This document shows, piece by piece, positions 17,719 through 26,180 of a stretch of 64,000 nt of DNA (position 1 is the first letter of the stretch; each line of letters begins with the position of its first letter). Location of the stretch: the NCBI GenBank assembly GCA_041665525.1, contig JBAYIS010000001.1, positions 301,719 through 365,718 of the forward strand, in the 5' to 3' direction. A program made the position numbers and the translations under genes. This stretch comes from UBA8401 sp041665525 (GTDB taxonomy: Bacteria; Bacteroidota; Ignavibacteria; UBA10030; UBA8401). The notes under the pieces were generated by a model. It was not told the DNA's origin, did no database searches, and saw only the letters and a program-made list of their open reading frames with translations.

Positions 17719-18015
17719 ATGGGAAAAGTTATTCTCACCGTTCAATACGACGTGAAAGAAGCAAAGCGGACCGATTATCTGACCGCAGTGGAAAAATTGA
17801 AAACGCATTACGCGACCAATCAATTCGTTTCTTATTCAGTGTATGAACAACGCGGAAAACAAAATTCGTTTGCCGAGATCTTCATGGCGCATTCCGAAGT
17901 TGCGTATAAAAAGTTTGAAGAAAGCGATGACCAGACCGCCGATGAATTGACGGCACAGCTGCAGGATTACGTCGACAGCAAAACACGTTATACGACGTAC
18001 ATGGAAACGAAGTAA
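17719..18015 (+). CDS. Small hypothetical protein, possible dimeric alpha-beta barrel
   Basis: A 98-residue soluble protein (MGKVILTVQYDVKEAKRTDY...). The pattern beta (KVILTVQYDV) - helix - beta (FVSYSVYEQ) - beta (SFAEIFMAHS) - helix - C-terminal strand resembles antibiotic-monooxygenase-like dimeric alpha-beta barrel folds, but no catalytic motif is recognisable. An AGAGGGAA site precedes ATG. Four bases separate it from the hemerythrin gene, so the two are probably co-expressed; a link to oxygen or reactive species is only a guess from the neighbour. Confidence 0.65.
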   Translation: MGKVILTVQYDVKEAKRTDYLTAVEKLKTHYATNQFVSYSVYEQRGKQNSFAEIFMAHSEVAYKKFEESDDQTADELTAQLQDYVDSKTRYTTYMETK

Positions 18016-18019
18016 TCGA

Positions 18020-18496
18020 ATGGCTACCCGCGATCCGATAGCGCTGCTCATGAAAGAGCACGAAGACGCGCTTACCAAATTGCAGCTTCTGAAGAAATCT
18101 GCCGGCGAAATCAAGAAAAAAGGATATTCGGAAAAATCGTTCAAATCGCTGCTGAAAGCTGTTGAATATGTGGACGAAGAAGTTCGCGTTCATAACAAGC
18201 ATGAAGAGGAAGCGCTTTTTCCAATTGTCGATCGGTATGTTGACGGACCGACCACTTCGTTGCGTGATGACCACATCAAAATGGGAAAGATTTATAAAAA
18301 ACTGAGTTACAGCATAAAATCGCTGAAGGAAAATCCCGATGATAAGACTGCACGCATGGAGTTAGTTGAATCAGCGGAAGCGATTGTTCAGTTGATGGTC
18401 AATCACATTCACAAAGAGAACAATATTCTTTTTCCAATGGTGCAGCGTTTTGTTTCGAAAGAAGAGATGCGGGAAATTGCAAAGAAACTGTTGTAA
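18020..18496 (+). CDS. Hemerythrin-like domain protein
   Basis: A 158-residue four-helix protein with the expected iron ligands: LMKEHEDALTKL (His14), VHNKHEEEALFPIVDRY (His and Glu), DDHIKMGK, and NHIHKENNILFPMVQRF (His, His, Glu). The two HxxxE...FP motifs are the classic hemerythrin cation-binding pattern. Such proteins bind a di-iron centre and may sense or buffer oxygen, NO or iron. Cytoplasmic, no signal peptide. It is the last gene of the group starting at 16996 and is followed by a hairpin terminator shared with the convergent M28 gene. Confidence 0.9.
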   Translation: MATRDPIALLMKEHEDALTKLQLLKKSAGEIKKKGYSEKSFKSLLKAVEYVDEEVRVHNKHEEEALFPIVDRYVDGPTTSLRDDHIKMGKIYKKLSYSIKSLKENPDDKTARMELVESAEAIVQLMVNHIHKENNILFPMVQRFVSKEEMREIAKKLL

Positions 18497-18516
18497 CACA
18501 ATGTGTTCTTTAAAAG

Positions 18517-18557
18517 AAAAATCCCCGATGTCTTTTCGGACATTGGGGATTTTTTAT
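18517..18557. terminator. Terminator between hemerythrin and M28 peptidase genes
   Basis: Long inverted repeat AAAATCCCCGATGTC / GACATTGGGGATTTT (arms about 18517-18532 and 18538-18554, one G.T pair) with T-run on the plus strand and A-run for the minus strand. It sits between convergent genes. Confidence 0.88.
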
Positions 18558-18642
18558 TTTCTCTTGGATTAAGACTCCAGCACTCGTTCAATAGACATCC
18601 TTCGGTGCAGTGAGGATGGTTATTTCGTTTTCATCCTTTCAA

Positions 18643-21369
18643 TCAATTTCTACTTCCAAAGATGACCTTTGCGGTGATTGTTTCTTCACCTCGTTTGAAC
18701 ACCACTTCCGTCTCATCTCCCGGTTTGAATCCTTCTAGAGAGTACATGAAATCATAGATACTCTTGATCTCGTATTTGCCGAGCTTTATGATGATATCGC
18801 CCCCTTTTAATCCTGCTTTTTGAGCGGGACCATTTTCACGCACATCCGAAATCTTGAATCCAACCACTCCTTCGGAATAATCCGGAACAGTACCAAGTGT
18901 TACTTTGAACCCGCGGCCGCCTGAAGTGTTTACCGGCTGCACGGTCTTCAGAAAATCCGGCCGTGTTGTTAACGTATCGATGGCATGGGAGACTTTAACG
19001 GCAAAACGGACGATCTGCTCCAATCCGTCATAGTTAACTTTATCATAATCATCACTTGGTTTGTGATAATCCTCATGAACCCCTGTGAAAAAGAATAACA
19101 CAGGAATATTTTTCGTGTAAAACGATGCGTGATCGCTCGGTCCGAAACCGTCTTTTACCATTGCAAGAGTGAACACCGAATCCGTGTTAAACGAATTTAA
19201 TAACGTTTCCCAATTGGTGGATGTTCCCGTTCCCTGGACAGTCAGTTTATGGTCCTTTAATCTTCCGACCATATCAAGATTAATCATTGTCACCGCTTGT
19301 TCCAGCGGAAGAGATGGACTTTTAGTGTAATAGGAAGAGCCGAGAAGCCCCATTTCTTCACCGGAAAATCCGATGAATACGATGTCGCGTTTCAAACTGT
19401 TTTTCATATCCTGAAGATATCGTGCAATTTCAATCATTGCTGCCGTGCCGGATGCATTGTCGTCTGCACCATTGTGAATCTCTTGCTTCGACGGCTCAAG
19501 TGAACCGGAGCCTTCTCCGCCGAACCCAAGATGATCAAAATGTGCTCCGATAATAAGGTGCTCGTTTGGAACTGCATTGGGCACCTTCAAAATTGCGACA
19601 ACATTTTGTGTAGGATTTTTTACTTTAACTATTTCGGTGGAGAGTGACACGCCGAGTTTTTTTAATTCGAATGAATTTGGTTTTTTGGTGCGTTGAATTT
19701 GTGCACTCAACGAATCCACAGAAATACGGTTCGCCTTTAACCATGCATTCACTACGGAACGTTTCACATGAGCCGTTGCAATTCCGCTTGTGCTGAATGA
19801 ATTATCGTATTTTAGCTCAATAAGTTTATCTGCCGAATCTTCCGTAGCAGGATTTACCACGAGAAGACCTACAGCTCCTTTTTGACGGGCGTTCATTGCT
19901 TTGTATCGAAGTGCGGAAAACTTTCCGAATTGTGAATGGGGAGTGTCGTCTTCCGGAGAGCCTCTCATTACGATGACAATTTTATTAGCAACATTGACAG
20001 ATGCATAGTCATCATACTTCAGATCATCAGCAGAAATTCCATAACCGGCAAACACGAGTCCGGCGGTGACTGCGGTATCGGAAGAAAAACCGATCGGCCG
20101 GAAATCACTGTCAACGGTGTAAGTAGTCTTCTTCTTGTTCTGCTGCAAAACCAGTGCATTTTTAGCACCGAGTTCTAATTTGGAAACGACTTCAAAATTC
20201 TGGAAATAGGACTGGTTGTCACCGAAAGGAGCCAATCCGATATTTGCAAACTCCCGTTCAATATAACGAGCCGCTTCAACATTGCTTTCTGTTCCCGATT
20301 TTCTTCCTTCAAGTTTATCGGAGGCAAGGAACGCTTCATGCTGTCGCAAATAATAGCCGGCAGAATCCTGCACCCAATCTGCAATAAAAATATTGAACTC
20401 ATGCCTTGCTTTTGCATTCCGGCTGGAGACAAAGACCAATTGTTTGCCGTCTGGGCTGAACATTGGGAAACCATCAAACCCCTTTGAATAAGTGATCTGT
20501 TCCATATCCTTGCCATCGATCCCGATAAGAAACAGGTCAAAATCGTAACCTTCTGGATCATGGATATTACTTGCGAAAATGATTTTTTTGCCATCGGGAG
20601 TAAAGTATGGAGCAAAATTAGCAGCACCATTATGAGTAACCTGTCGTTTTCCAGTACCATCCGCATTGATTACAAAAAGTTCCATCTTTTCCGGTTTCAC
20701 CAATTCTTCATTCAATAATGCTTTTCCGGCAGCCAATTCTTTGGGATCAGTGGGATGATATGCCCGGTACACGATCATCTTACCATCGGGTGAAAAGAAT
20801 GCTCCGCCGTCGTAACCCGTTTCATTGGTTAACTGACGAACATTGGAGCCGTCGGCATTCATCACAAAAAGATCGAGATCACCATTGCGGGAGGAGGTAA
20901 AAACCACCTGCTTTCCGTCCGGCGAAACAGTTGCTTCTGCATCATACCGGTCCGTTGCCGAGAGTTTTTTTGGATTCGATCCATCCGCATTTGCGATATA
21001 GATATCATAAGCATTGAAGACTCCCCATACATAGCCTTTCGAACGGTCCGGCGTGGGAGGGCAATCATCATCATCATCATGTGTTGATGCGTAGAGAATT
21101 TTTCCATCGGGGAAGAAATAACCGCAAGTGGTGCGTCCTTCTCCCGTGCTGACCAATTTGCTGTTGGATCCGTCAGTATTCATTGTAAATATCTGATCGC
21201 ATTTATAGGGCTCTTTAGTCGATTGATAAATTAACTGTTTGCCGTCGGATGAAAAATATGCTTCGGCGTTAGAACCACCAAAGGTCAATTGACGGAGATT
21301 GGATAAGCGCCGTTCTTGTTGAGCGCCAAGGATTGTAACGAAAGAAAGGAACAGAAGTAGATATTTCAT
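18643..21369 (-). CDS. Exported WD40-like beta-propeller / M28 metallopeptidase / PDZ protein
   Basis: A 908-residue protein with a signal peptide (MKYLLLFLSFVTILGAQQ). Residues about 25-335 contain repeated TolB/PD40-type units (FSPDGKQLVFVSSRNA, SPDGKQVVFTSSRNGDLDLFV and others). About 345-560 includes a protease-associated-like insert. About 590-800 is an M28 zinc peptidase with GAHFDHLGFGG, HNGADDNASGTAAMIEIARYL and FIGFSGEEMGLLGS, the ligand and catalytic pattern of the family. The last 90 residues form a PDZ domain (GFKISDVRENGPAQKAGLKG, GDIIIKLGKYEI). Likely an aminopeptidase-like enzyme acting in the periplasm or at the surface. RBS AAGGAGATCC precedes the start. Confidence 0.9.
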   Translation of the reverse strand: MKYLLLFLSFVTILGAQQERRLSNLRQLTFGGSNAEAYFSSDGKQLIYQSTKEPYKCDQIFTMNTDGSNSKLVSTGEGRTTCGYFFPDGKILYASTHDDDDDCPPTPDRSKGYVWGVFNAYDIYIANADGSNPKKLSATDRYDAEATVSPDGKQVVFTSSRNGDLDLFVMNADGSNVRQLTNETGYDGGAFFSPDGKMIVYRAYHPTDPKELAAGKALLNEELVKPEKMELFVINADGTGKRQVTHNGAANFAPYFTPDGKKIIFASNIHDPEGYDFDLFLIGIDGKDMEQITYSKGFDGFPMFSPDGKQLVFVSSRNAKARHEFNIFIADWVQDSAGYYLRQHEAFLASDKLEGRKSGTESNVEAARYIEREFANIGLAPFGDNQSYFQNFEVVSKLELGAKNALVLQQNKKKTTYTVDSDFRPIGFSSDTAVTAGLVFAGYGISADDLKYDDYASVNVANKIVIVMRGSPEDDTPHSQFGKFSALRYKAMNARQKGAVGLLVVNPATEDSADKLIELKYDNSFSTSGIATAHVKRSVVNAWLKANRISVDSLSAQIQRTKKPNSFELKKLGVSLSTEIVKVKNPTQNVVAILKVPNAVPNEHLIIGAHFDHLGFGGEGSGSLEPSKQEIHNGADDNASGTAAMIEIARYLQDMKNSLKRDIVFIGFSGEEMGLLGSSYYTKSPSLPLEQAVTMINLDMVGRLKDHKLTVQGTGTSTNWETLLNSFNTDSVFTLAMVKDGFGPSDHASFYTKNIPVLFFFTGVHEDYHKPSDDYDKVNYDGLEQIVRFAVKVSHAIDTLTTRPDFLKTVQPVNTSGGRGFKVTLGTVPDYSEGVVGFKISDVRENGPAQKAGLKGGDIIIKLGKYEIKSIYDFMYSLEGFKPGDETEVVFKRGEETITAKVIFGSRN

Positions 21370-21469
21370 TGGATCTCCTTATAGACAGATAATAACAAAT
21401 AGGCCCGATAATTTACTATTTACAGGATGGTGAAGCAAGGATTGTCTGTTATTCACTGAGAAAAAATGG

Positions 21470-21477
21470 TATATTTC
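21470..21477 (+). promoter_or_regulatory. Possible -10 element upstream of ctaA
   Basis: TATATTTC, 63 bases before the ctaA ATG. It matches the -10 part of the promoters elsewhere in this window, but the position 20 bases upstream reads TGT rather than TTG, so the box is only half convincing. Confidence 0.3.
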
Positions 21478-21539
21478 ATTAAACGGGATTCAATAGAACG
21501 TTTGCCGGCGTTTAATCCAAATTACTAATTCCTTTTTTT

Positions 21540-22541
21540 ATGGGTTTATCTTCATTGCATCGCTTCGCGGTATTTACTGCATTGTGTACATTCGTTTTAA
21601 TCTTTCTGGGCGGATTAGTGACAAGTACCGGTTCAGGATTATCGGTTCCCGATTGGCCGACAACGTATGGTGAAAATATGTTCACCTATCCAATGGACAA
21701 ATGGATCGGGGGGATAAAATATGAACACGGGCATCGACTTGCAGCAACTTTTGTGGGAATGCTGACTGTGATTCTTGCAGTGTGGTTGGCACTAAAAGAA
21801 GAAAGAAAATGGGTGAAGTGGTTAGGATTTGGCGCTCTTGGTGCGGTGATTGTGCAGGGAATTCTAGGAGGATTGACGGTGCTGTATCTTCTGCCTACAG
21901 CAGTTTCCATTGCGCACGGGATGCTGGCTCAATCGTTCTTTTGCCTCGTATCCTCCATTGCCTTATTTACGTCCAAATGGTGGAGAACGGAATTGGAAGG
22001 AATTAAATTTGAAGGAAGCAGCAGTCTTCAAACATTATCAATCCTTGCAACCGTTGCGGTGTTTTTGCAACTGGCATTCGGTGCATTACTGAGACATACA
22101 TACTCTGGCTTATCCATCCCCGATTTTCCATTAGCCTATGGACAAATTTTTCCATCAATTTCAAAAGAAGCTGTCGAGAGTTATAATCAGGAGCTGATTA
22201 CAGCCGGAATAAAATGGGCAGGGGATAAACCAGTGGAGGCGTATCAGATTATGATCCATTTGCTGCACCGCTTCTGGGCGTATGTCGTTGCAGGAATCGT
22301 CCTATTCTTTGGTTTTAAGATTCGCAATTCTCGAATCGTGCCGAAACAAATAAAAAATGCAGGATTGATTCTGATTGTAATGATCTTCGTTCAATTTACG
22401 CTAGGCATTCTAACTGTCCTCACTCGAAAGGAATATGCTATCACTTCACTGCATGTTGTTATCGGCGCTCTTGTTCTTGTTACCTGCGTTCTTACCGCAT
22501 TGATGATCATTCGTTTACGCTTATTTGCCAATAATCAATAA
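21540..22541 (+). CDS. ctaA: Haem A synthase (CtaA/COX15)
   Basis: A 333-residue protein with eight membrane segments arranged as two similar four-helix halves. Key histidines are at KYEHGHRLAATFVG, SIAHGMLAQSFF, MIHLLHRFWAYV and TSLHVVIGALV, the expected haem ligands. The N-terminal LGGLVTSTGSGLSVPDWP motif is typical. It converts haem O to haem A for terminal oxidases. The stop overlaps the ctaB start by one base (TAATG). A DUF420 (CtaM-like) gene follows, so this is a cytochrome oxidase assembly operon although no oxidase subunit lies in the window. Confidence 0.94.
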   Translation: MGLSSLHRFAVFTALCTFVLIFLGGLVTSTGSGLSVPDWPTTYGENMFTYPMDKWIGGIKYEHGHRLAATFVGMLTVILAVWLALKEERKWVKWLGFGALGAVIVQGILGGLTVLYLLPTAVSIAHGMLAQSFFCLVSSIALFTSKWWRTELEGIKFEGSSSLQTLSILATVAVFLQLAFGALLRHTYSGLSIPDFPLAYGQIFPSISKEAVESYNQELITAGIKWAGDKPVEAYQIMIHLLHRFWAYVVAGIVLFFGFKIRNSRIVPKQIKNAGLILIVMIFVQFTLGILTVLTRKEYAITSLHVVIGALVLVTCVLTALMIIRLRLFANNQ

Positions 22542-23473
22542 TGACGCAACAGGATTATAAAGTAATGTCCGCAGATCGACCGGCAGAAAGAACCCTTTCG
22601 AAGTTTTTATGCGATCTCTGGTTGCTCATGAAGCCGGAATTAACGCTCTTGTCTGTGTTTACTTCACTCTGTTCGGCATATTTAGCAATTGATGTCCCTT
22701 CCGACTCGCAATTAATCGTTTTTCCATTACTCGCAATTGGAACCCTTTTGATCGGGGGAGGCTCCGGAGCTTTGAATCAGTACCTTGAACGGGAATTTGA
22801 TGCAATGATGAAGCGGACGGAAAAACGACCGGTTCCCGATGAAAGAGTTTCACCAAACGAAGCATTGATTTTTGGAATGGTTGTATCATTGATCGGTGCT
22901 TTTGTTCTTTTTTTCATTAATGGACTCACAGCATTTTTGGCGATCTCAACTCTAGTGACCTATATTTTCCTTTATACGCCGCTGAAAAGGATAACCACAC
23001 TCTCAACGATTATAGGTGCAATACCGGGAGCCTTGCCAACATTAATTGGTTGGGCAGCGATACAAAATTCACTTTCATACCAATCGTTAACCCTTTTTGC
23101 GATATTGTTCTATTGGCAAATGCCTCACTTCTATTCGATTGGGTGGTTGTATAGGAATGATTATACTAAAGCAGGATTTCGATTGTTAACAAGTCTGGAT
23201 AATAAAGGTCTTAAGGTTGCACGACACATTGTGGTGAATCAATCGATTCTTGTTTTGGTCGGACTTTCACCTGCAATGGTAGGTTTGGTCACGATGGAAT
23301 ATATACCTGTTGCTTTAACGGTGGGTATAGTCTTTTTGTATTTCGGTGTGCGGTTTACACTGACGATCCGGAAAGAGGCTTCCGGTGCTTCTGCGCGGGC
23401 ACTCTTTTTTTCATCTCTGTTCTATCTTCCGATAATCTTTTCTGCTATGATCATTTATAAGGTCAATCCGTAA
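22541..23473 (+). CDS. ctaB: Protohaem IX farnesyltransferase (haem O synthase)
   Basis: A 310-residue UbiA-superfamily membrane enzyme. The prenyl-diphosphate motif appears as NQYLEREFDAMMKRTEKRP (about residues 83-101), the CtaB version with Glu where many have the first Asp, as is usual in Bacteroidota. The second region, YTPLKRITTLSTIIGAIPGA and WQMPHFYSIGWLYRNDYTKAG, is characteristic of haem O synthase. It transfers farnesyl to haem B. An in-frame ATG five codons later (MSADRP) is an alternative start, but the overlapping TAATG favours the upstream one. Confidence 0.94.
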   Translation: MTQQDYKVMSADRPAERTLSKFLCDLWLLMKPELTLLSVFTSLCSAYLAIDVPSDSQLIVFPLLAIGTLLIGGGSGALNQYLEREFDAMMKRTEKRPVPDERVSPNEALIFGMVVSLIGAFVLFFINGLTAFLAISTLVTYIFLYTPLKRITTLSTIIGAIPGALPTLIGWAAIQNSLSYQSLTLFAILFYWQMPHFYSIGWLYRNDYTKAGFRLLTSLDNKGLKVARHIVVNQSILVLVGLSPAMVGLVTMEYIPVALTVGIVFLYFGVRFTLTIRKEASGASARALFFSSLFYLPIIFSAMIIYKVNP

Positions 23474-23519
23474 GTTGTTCCCGGCCGATTTTTACCTTCA
23501 ACAATAAATTTGGATCATC

Positions 23520-23942
23520 ATGAAATTTGAATATCTTTCCACCGTCAATGCCGTACTCAATTTTATCAGTTTTCTTCTTCTGGTGAATGGATATCGCCAC
23601 ATAAAGGCAGGAAGGAAGAAAAAGCATAAGCGCAGCATGGTCGCTGCATTTTCCGTTTCTGGATTGTTCCTGATCAGCTATCTGACGTATCACTTTAATG
23701 TTGGTTCTGTGGCTTTTCAGGGAGAAGGATGGAGTCGTCCGCTGTATTTTATAATCCTGATCTCACATATCGTCCTCGCCGTAGTAACCGTGCCGATGGC
23801 GGTTGTGACGATCGCTCGAGGATTAAAAGGAAAGTATGAGCTGCACAAACAAATTGCGAAAAAGACTTTTCCGATTTGGGTTTATGTCTCAGTGACCGGC
23901 GTTGCGGTATATTTGATGTTGTATCAAATCTTCAATTCATAA
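23520..23942 (+). CDS. DUF420 / CtaM-like membrane protein
   Basis: A 140-residue protein with four hydrophobic segments (about 9-24, 41-60, 75-98, 118-137). The motif GYRHIKAGRKKKHKRSMVAAF plus the later HIVLAVV and KQIAKKTFPIW are typical of DUF420, which includes CtaM, needed for maturation of haem A-containing oxidase in Staphylococcus. Conserved histidines in or near the membrane suggest a haem or copper role. It lies 46 bases after ctaB, consistent with oxidase assembly. Confidence 0.85.
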   Translation: MKFEYLSTVNAVLNFISFLLLVNGYRHIKAGRKKKHKRSMVAAFSVSGLFLISYLTYHFNVGSVAFQGEGWSRPLYFIILISHIVLAVVTVPMAVVTIARGLKGKYELHKQIAKKTFPIWVYVSVTGVAVYLMLYQIFNS

Positions 23943-23969
23943 ATTCATTTCTCATCATACTCTAAACTT

Positions 23970-25283
23970 ATGACATCCCATACTACGTGGAAATTTCCGA
24001 AAGTGTTCTGGACGGCAAATATCGTAGAACTGTTCGAGCGTTCATCCTATTACGCAATGTTTATCTCCATTACGCTGTATCTTTCCCGGGTAGTTGGGTA
24101 TGACGATATCTGGGCGGCCTGGATCGGTGGGTCATTCTCTGCCGGAATGTTCTTCCTTCCTCCGTTTACCGGAGCGGTTGCGGATAAGATAGGATTTCGA
24201 AAATCGATTATTCTGGCATTCTCGCTCCTTTTCGTGGGTTATTTCACACTCGGATTGCTTCCGTATAAAGCGACAGTGATACCGGCATTGTTCTTAGCGA
24301 TGATCGGCGGTTCTTTCATAAAAGCGATCATCACCGGCACAGTTGCAAAAAACACTACCAATGAAACACGCGCCCGCGGATATTCTATATTCTATGGCAT
24401 GGTCAACATTGGATCGTTTCTTGGAAAGACATTTGCTTATCCTCTCCGTCTTCAATGGGGTGTTGAATCAATCAATTTCTATTCTGCTGCACTTTCCTTA
24501 ATAGCATTGATAACTGTCTACTTTTTCTATAAGACATCGAAAGATCAGGAAGAGCCGACAAAATCATTCGTAGAAGTTTGGAGCGCGTTCATCCGTGTGG
24601 TGACGAATCTGCGATTGATTTCACTGATATTGATTATCACGGGATTCTGGATCATTCAGCAGCAGATGTATGCAACAATGCCGAAATATGTTCTCCGACT
24701 GGTTGGTGAACATGCATCTCCTGAATGGATATCCAATGTGAATCCTCTGGTAGTAGTGTTGTTTGTTGTGTTGATTACGCAGATGATGAAGAAGGCGAAA
24801 GCGATTACTTCGATGACGGTCGGGATGTTCATAATGCCGTTTTCCGCAGTTGCCATGGCCAGTGGATCACATTTGATGCAATCCGGCGGTATTCAGCTGT
24901 CAGTTTTCGGACTCTTCACCGCGCATCCGATCACCGTTATGATGATCACCGGGATCGTTTTGCAGGGATTGGCTGAATGCTTCATTTCACCGAGATACCT
25001 GGAGTTTTTTTCCCGTCAGGCTCCAAAAGGAGAGGAAGGATTATATCTTGGATTTGGACACCTGCATTCATTTCTCGCATCGTTACTTGGCTTTGGACTC
25101 TCAGGATATCTTTTAACCTCGTATTGTCCGGACCCCAGAACTGTACCGCAGGAATTGTTGGCAACCGCTTACGATAAAGCACATTATATTTGGTACTATT
25201 TTTCTGCTATTGGATTGACGGCGGGAATTGCGCTGGTGATTTATCAAAAGGTCGTAGCCAGGATTGATGCAAAAATATCTTAA
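23970..25283 (+). CDS. MFS transporter of the POT (proton-dependent oligopeptide) type
   Basis: A 437-residue polytopic protein with about 12 membrane helices. The N-terminal helix carries ELFERSSYYAM, matching the ExxER proton-coupling motif of POT/PTR2 peptide transporters. GAVADKIGFRKSIILAFS is the MFS A-loop. The second half has the matching repeat (LQGLAECFISPRYLEFFS). Likely substrate: di- or tripeptides, by family; not provable here. It starts 27 bases after the DUF420 gene but is functionally unrelated. It is convergent with the purine nucleoside phosphorylase gene with only 23 bases between the stops and no obvious terminator. Confidence 0.8.
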   Translation: MTSHTTWKFPKVFWTANIVELFERSSYYAMFISITLYLSRVVGYDDIWAAWIGGSFSAGMFFLPPFTGAVADKIGFRKSIILAFSLLFVGYFTLGLLPYKATVIPALFLAMIGGSFIKAIITGTVAKNTTNETRARGYSIFYGMVNIGSFLGKTFAYPLRLQWGVESINFYSAALSLIALITVYFFYKTSKDQEEPTKSFVEVWSAFIRVVTNLRLISLILIITGFWIIQQQMYATMPKYVLRLVGEHASPEWISNVNPLVVVLFVVLITQMMKKAKAITSMTVGMFIMPFSAVAMASGSHLMQSGGIQLSVFGLFTAHPITVMMITGIVLQGLAECFISPRYLEFFSRQAPKGEEGLYLGFGHLHSFLASLLGFGLSGYLLTSYCPDPRTVPQELLATAYDKAHYIWYYFSAIGLTAGIALVIYQKVVARIDAKIS

Positions 25284-25306
25284 GTGTAGAACACGAGTCT
25301 GTATTT

Positions 25307-26137
25307 TCAGTCCAATCCGAAAATGATCTCGCTGACAAGCTGAGTAAAATCTTGTTTAACCCTGTTAGCAGTTTCGGTAACCTCATCATGTGAAAGCTTT
25401 GTCGGGGAAATACCGGTAGCCATATTTGTGATGCAGGAAATCCCGAGGATTTTCATACCGAGGTGATGTGCAGCGATAATTTCCGGGACGGTGGACATGC
25501 CCACAGCATCCGCTCCCATTGTTGCCATCATGCGGATCTCTGCTGCAGTTTCATACGTTGGACCTTTTGTCCAGCAGTAAACTCCTTCTTTTGTCTCTAT
25601 ACCGCTCTGAATAGCGATCGATTTTGCTTTAATAAGTAATTCAGGATTCATTGGAAGGCCTTTGCGCGTACCGGCGCTCTTTTCGACTCCATCCATTCCT
25701 ATCAGCGGATTCTCTCCAGTCAAATTGATATAATCGCGTATGAACATTAAAGTACCGGAATCAAATTGTCGGTTGATTCCGCCGGCAGCGTTAGTGATTA
25801 TTACCTTCTCTGCACCAAGTGCGGATGCTAAACGTATCGGGTAGATGACCTTCTGAATATCATTACTTTCATAGAGATGCACTCTTCCTTGAAAGACAAT
25901 AAGAGGTATCGAGCGTTTTCCATTCCATTCCAAAGATCCGAAAATAATCTTTCCAGCATGCCCCTGAACTGTGGAGACAGGGTAGTGGGGAATTTGAGAG
26001 GTAGGAATAACAATGGGATCTTTAATTAGATCGGCAAAATCACCAAGCCCTGAACCAAGAACAACTGCTAAGGCTGGTTTAATCGAAGATTTCGATTGAC
26101 AGAATGAAGCAGATTCCTGCAAAGTGTTTGTCGTCAT
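25307..26137 (-). CDS. punA: Purine nucleoside phosphorylase
   Basis: A 276-residue trimeric-type PNP. Motifs: VVLGSGLGDFADLI (phosphate loop), VFQGRVHLYE (His in the substrate site), ITNAAGGINRQFDSG, and VYCWTKGPTYETAAEIRMMATMGADAVGMSTVPE, the central family signature with the Glu that binds the purine. It cleaves inosine or guanosine with phosphate into base and ribose 1-phosphate. It lies downstream of a nucleoside transporter and thymidine kinase on the same strand, forming a salvage group. Confidence 0.94.
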   Translation of the reverse strand: MTTNTLQESASFCQSKSSIKPALAVVLGSGLGDFADLIKDPIVIPTSQIPHYPVSTVQGHAGKIIFGSLEWNGKRSIPLIVFQGRVHLYESNDIQKVIYPIRLASALGAEKVIITNAAGGINRQFDSGTLMFIRDYINLTGENPLIGMDGVEKSAGTRKGLPMNPELLIKAKSIAIQSGIETKEGVYCWTKGPTYETAAEIRMMATMGADAVGMSTVPEIIAAHHLGMKILGISCITNMATGISPTKLSHDEVTETANRVKQDFTQLVSEIIFGLD

Positions 26138-26180
26138 AAAAATATTTTGTCAACGTGCGAGCGGCACGCAACTTAGTCCT

